5,634 nucleotides of DNA from Actinomycetota bacterium. GTDB lineage: Bacteria > Actinomycetota > Acidimicrobiia > IMCC26256 > PALSA-610. A program made the translations under genes and the position numbers. Below, in pieces: positions 5,111 to 5,634 of the stretch. Within the stretch, counting starts at the first letter, position 1. The number at the start of each line of letters is the position of its first letter. The notes beneath the pieces are model-generated. The model saw only the letters and a list, made by a program, of their open reading frames with translations, was not told the origin of the DNA and ran no database searches. The stretch covers positions 1 to 5,634 of the forward strand of contig SXJQ01000231.1 of NCBI GenBank assembly GCA_005779345.1, given 5' to 3'.

Positions 5111-5634
5111 ATGGCCGAGTTCGCGTTCCAGGACCTCCTCCCGACCGGTGCCGACACCACGCCGTATCGCAAGCTCACCGGCGACCACGTCTCCACCTTC
5201 GAGGCGGGCGGACGCAGGTTCTTACAGGTCGAGCCCGAGGCCATCACGTTGCTCACGGCGCAGGCGATGTTCGACATCGCGCACCTCTTTCGGCCGCAGC
5301 ACCTCGAACAACTCGCCCGGATCCTCGACGACCCCGACGCCTCGCCCAACGACCGATTCGTCGCGCTCGAGTTGCTGAAGAACGCCGCGATCGCCGCGGG
5401 GGGCGTGCTCCCGAGCTGCCAGGACACCGGCACCGCGCTCGTGAAGGGCAAGAAAGGCGAGTTCGTCGTCACCGGCGGCGGCGACAAGGAAGCGATCGCG
5501 CGCGGCATCTTCCGTACCTACCGCGACGACAACCTGCGCTACTCGCAGATGGCGCCCCTCACGATGTTCGACGAGGCCAATACCGGCACCAACCTCCCGG
5601 CAGAGATCGAGATCGAGGCCGTCGACGGCGACGC
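5111..5634 (+). CDS. fumA: Class I fumarate hydratase, N-terminal part (3' end outside window)
   Basis: Iron-sulphur fumarase of the TCA cycle, interconverting fumarate and L-malate in the cytosol. 174 residues of the N-terminal (alpha) domain are visible, and they align end to end with the start of Escherichia coli FumA. Shared blocks include LTGDHVSTFE (22-31), SCQDTGTALVKGKKG (102-116), VTGGGDKEAIARGI (120-133), DDNLRYSQMAPLTM (139-152) and NTGTNLPAEI (157-166). Cys103 matches E. coli Cys105, the first ligand of the [4Fe-4S] cluster; the other two Cys ligands lie beyond the window. Class I enzymes are single chains of about 500-550 residues, so about one third is present. The ATG is fixed by homology and by the -10 element six bases upstream. 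The N-terminus could also belong to a separate alpha subunit of a two-subunit enzyme, which cannot be excluded here. It is a distinct protein from the class II FumC. Confidence 0.93.
   Translation, partial: MAEFAFQDLLPTGADTTPYRKLTGDHVSTFEAGGRRFLQVEPEAITLLTAQAMFDIAHLFRPQHLEQLARILDDPDASPNDRFVALELLKNAAIAAGGVLPSCQDTGTALVKGKKGEFVVTGGGDKEAIARGIFRTYRDDNLRYSQMAPLTMFDEANTGTNLPAEIEIEAVDGD

Noticed and set aside
1..5634. CRISPR array, tRNA/rRNA, insertion sequence, toxin-antitoxin or phage-defence genes
   Set aside because: The window is almost fully coding with metabolic genes. I saw no regularly spaced repeats, transposase motifs, RNA-gene signatures or compositional break that would indicate recent transfer.

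Overview
The window is very GC-rich (I estimate two-thirds or more G+C), tightly packed, and heavily biased to G/C in third codon positions. GTG starts, ATGA stop/start overlaps and apparently leaderless promoters (TANNNT exactly six bases before the start codon) point to a high-GC Actinomycetota. A free-living, catabolically versatile lineage such as Acidimicrobiia or a mycobacterial relative would fit, but nothing here fixes the genus.

Layout. Bases 1-901 (minus strand) hold the first 300 codons of a cytochrome P450; its C-terminus and haem-cysteine loop lie outside the window. A 61-bp divergent promoter region (902-962) separates it from two plus-strand crotonase-superfamily genes (963-1811 and 1808-2617) joined by a 4-bp ATGA overlap. 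A 124-bp gap (2618-2741) contains a palindrome, a -10 element, a pair of 8-bp direct repeats and a possible 14-codon leaderless leader peptide. The stop codon of that leader overlaps the GTG start of a FadD3-like acyl-CoA ligase (2742-4379). The ligase overlaps by 4 bp an AlkD-like HEAT-repeat gene annotated as DNA alkylation repair (4376-5065). After 45 bp comes the start of a class I [4Fe-4S] fumarate hydratase (5111 to the window end), with its own leaderless-type promoter.

How the genes work together. A P450 (oxidation of a hydrophobic substrate), an acyl-CoA ligase (CoA activation of a carboxylate) and two crotonases (CoA-thioester hydration, isomerisation or hydrolysis) make a plausible oxidative/CoA-dependent catabolic module for a lipid, terpenoid or steroid-type compound. 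The substrate cannot be read from the sequence. The alkylation-repair-like gene is translationally coupled to the ligase. The fumarase is probably a separate housekeeping unit.

The points most worth a second look are the putative leaderless Arg-rich leader peptide before the ligase, the uniform TANNNT-N6-start spacing across the window, the 12-bp-period repeats in two promoter regions, and the replacement of classical catalytic glutamates in both crotonases.
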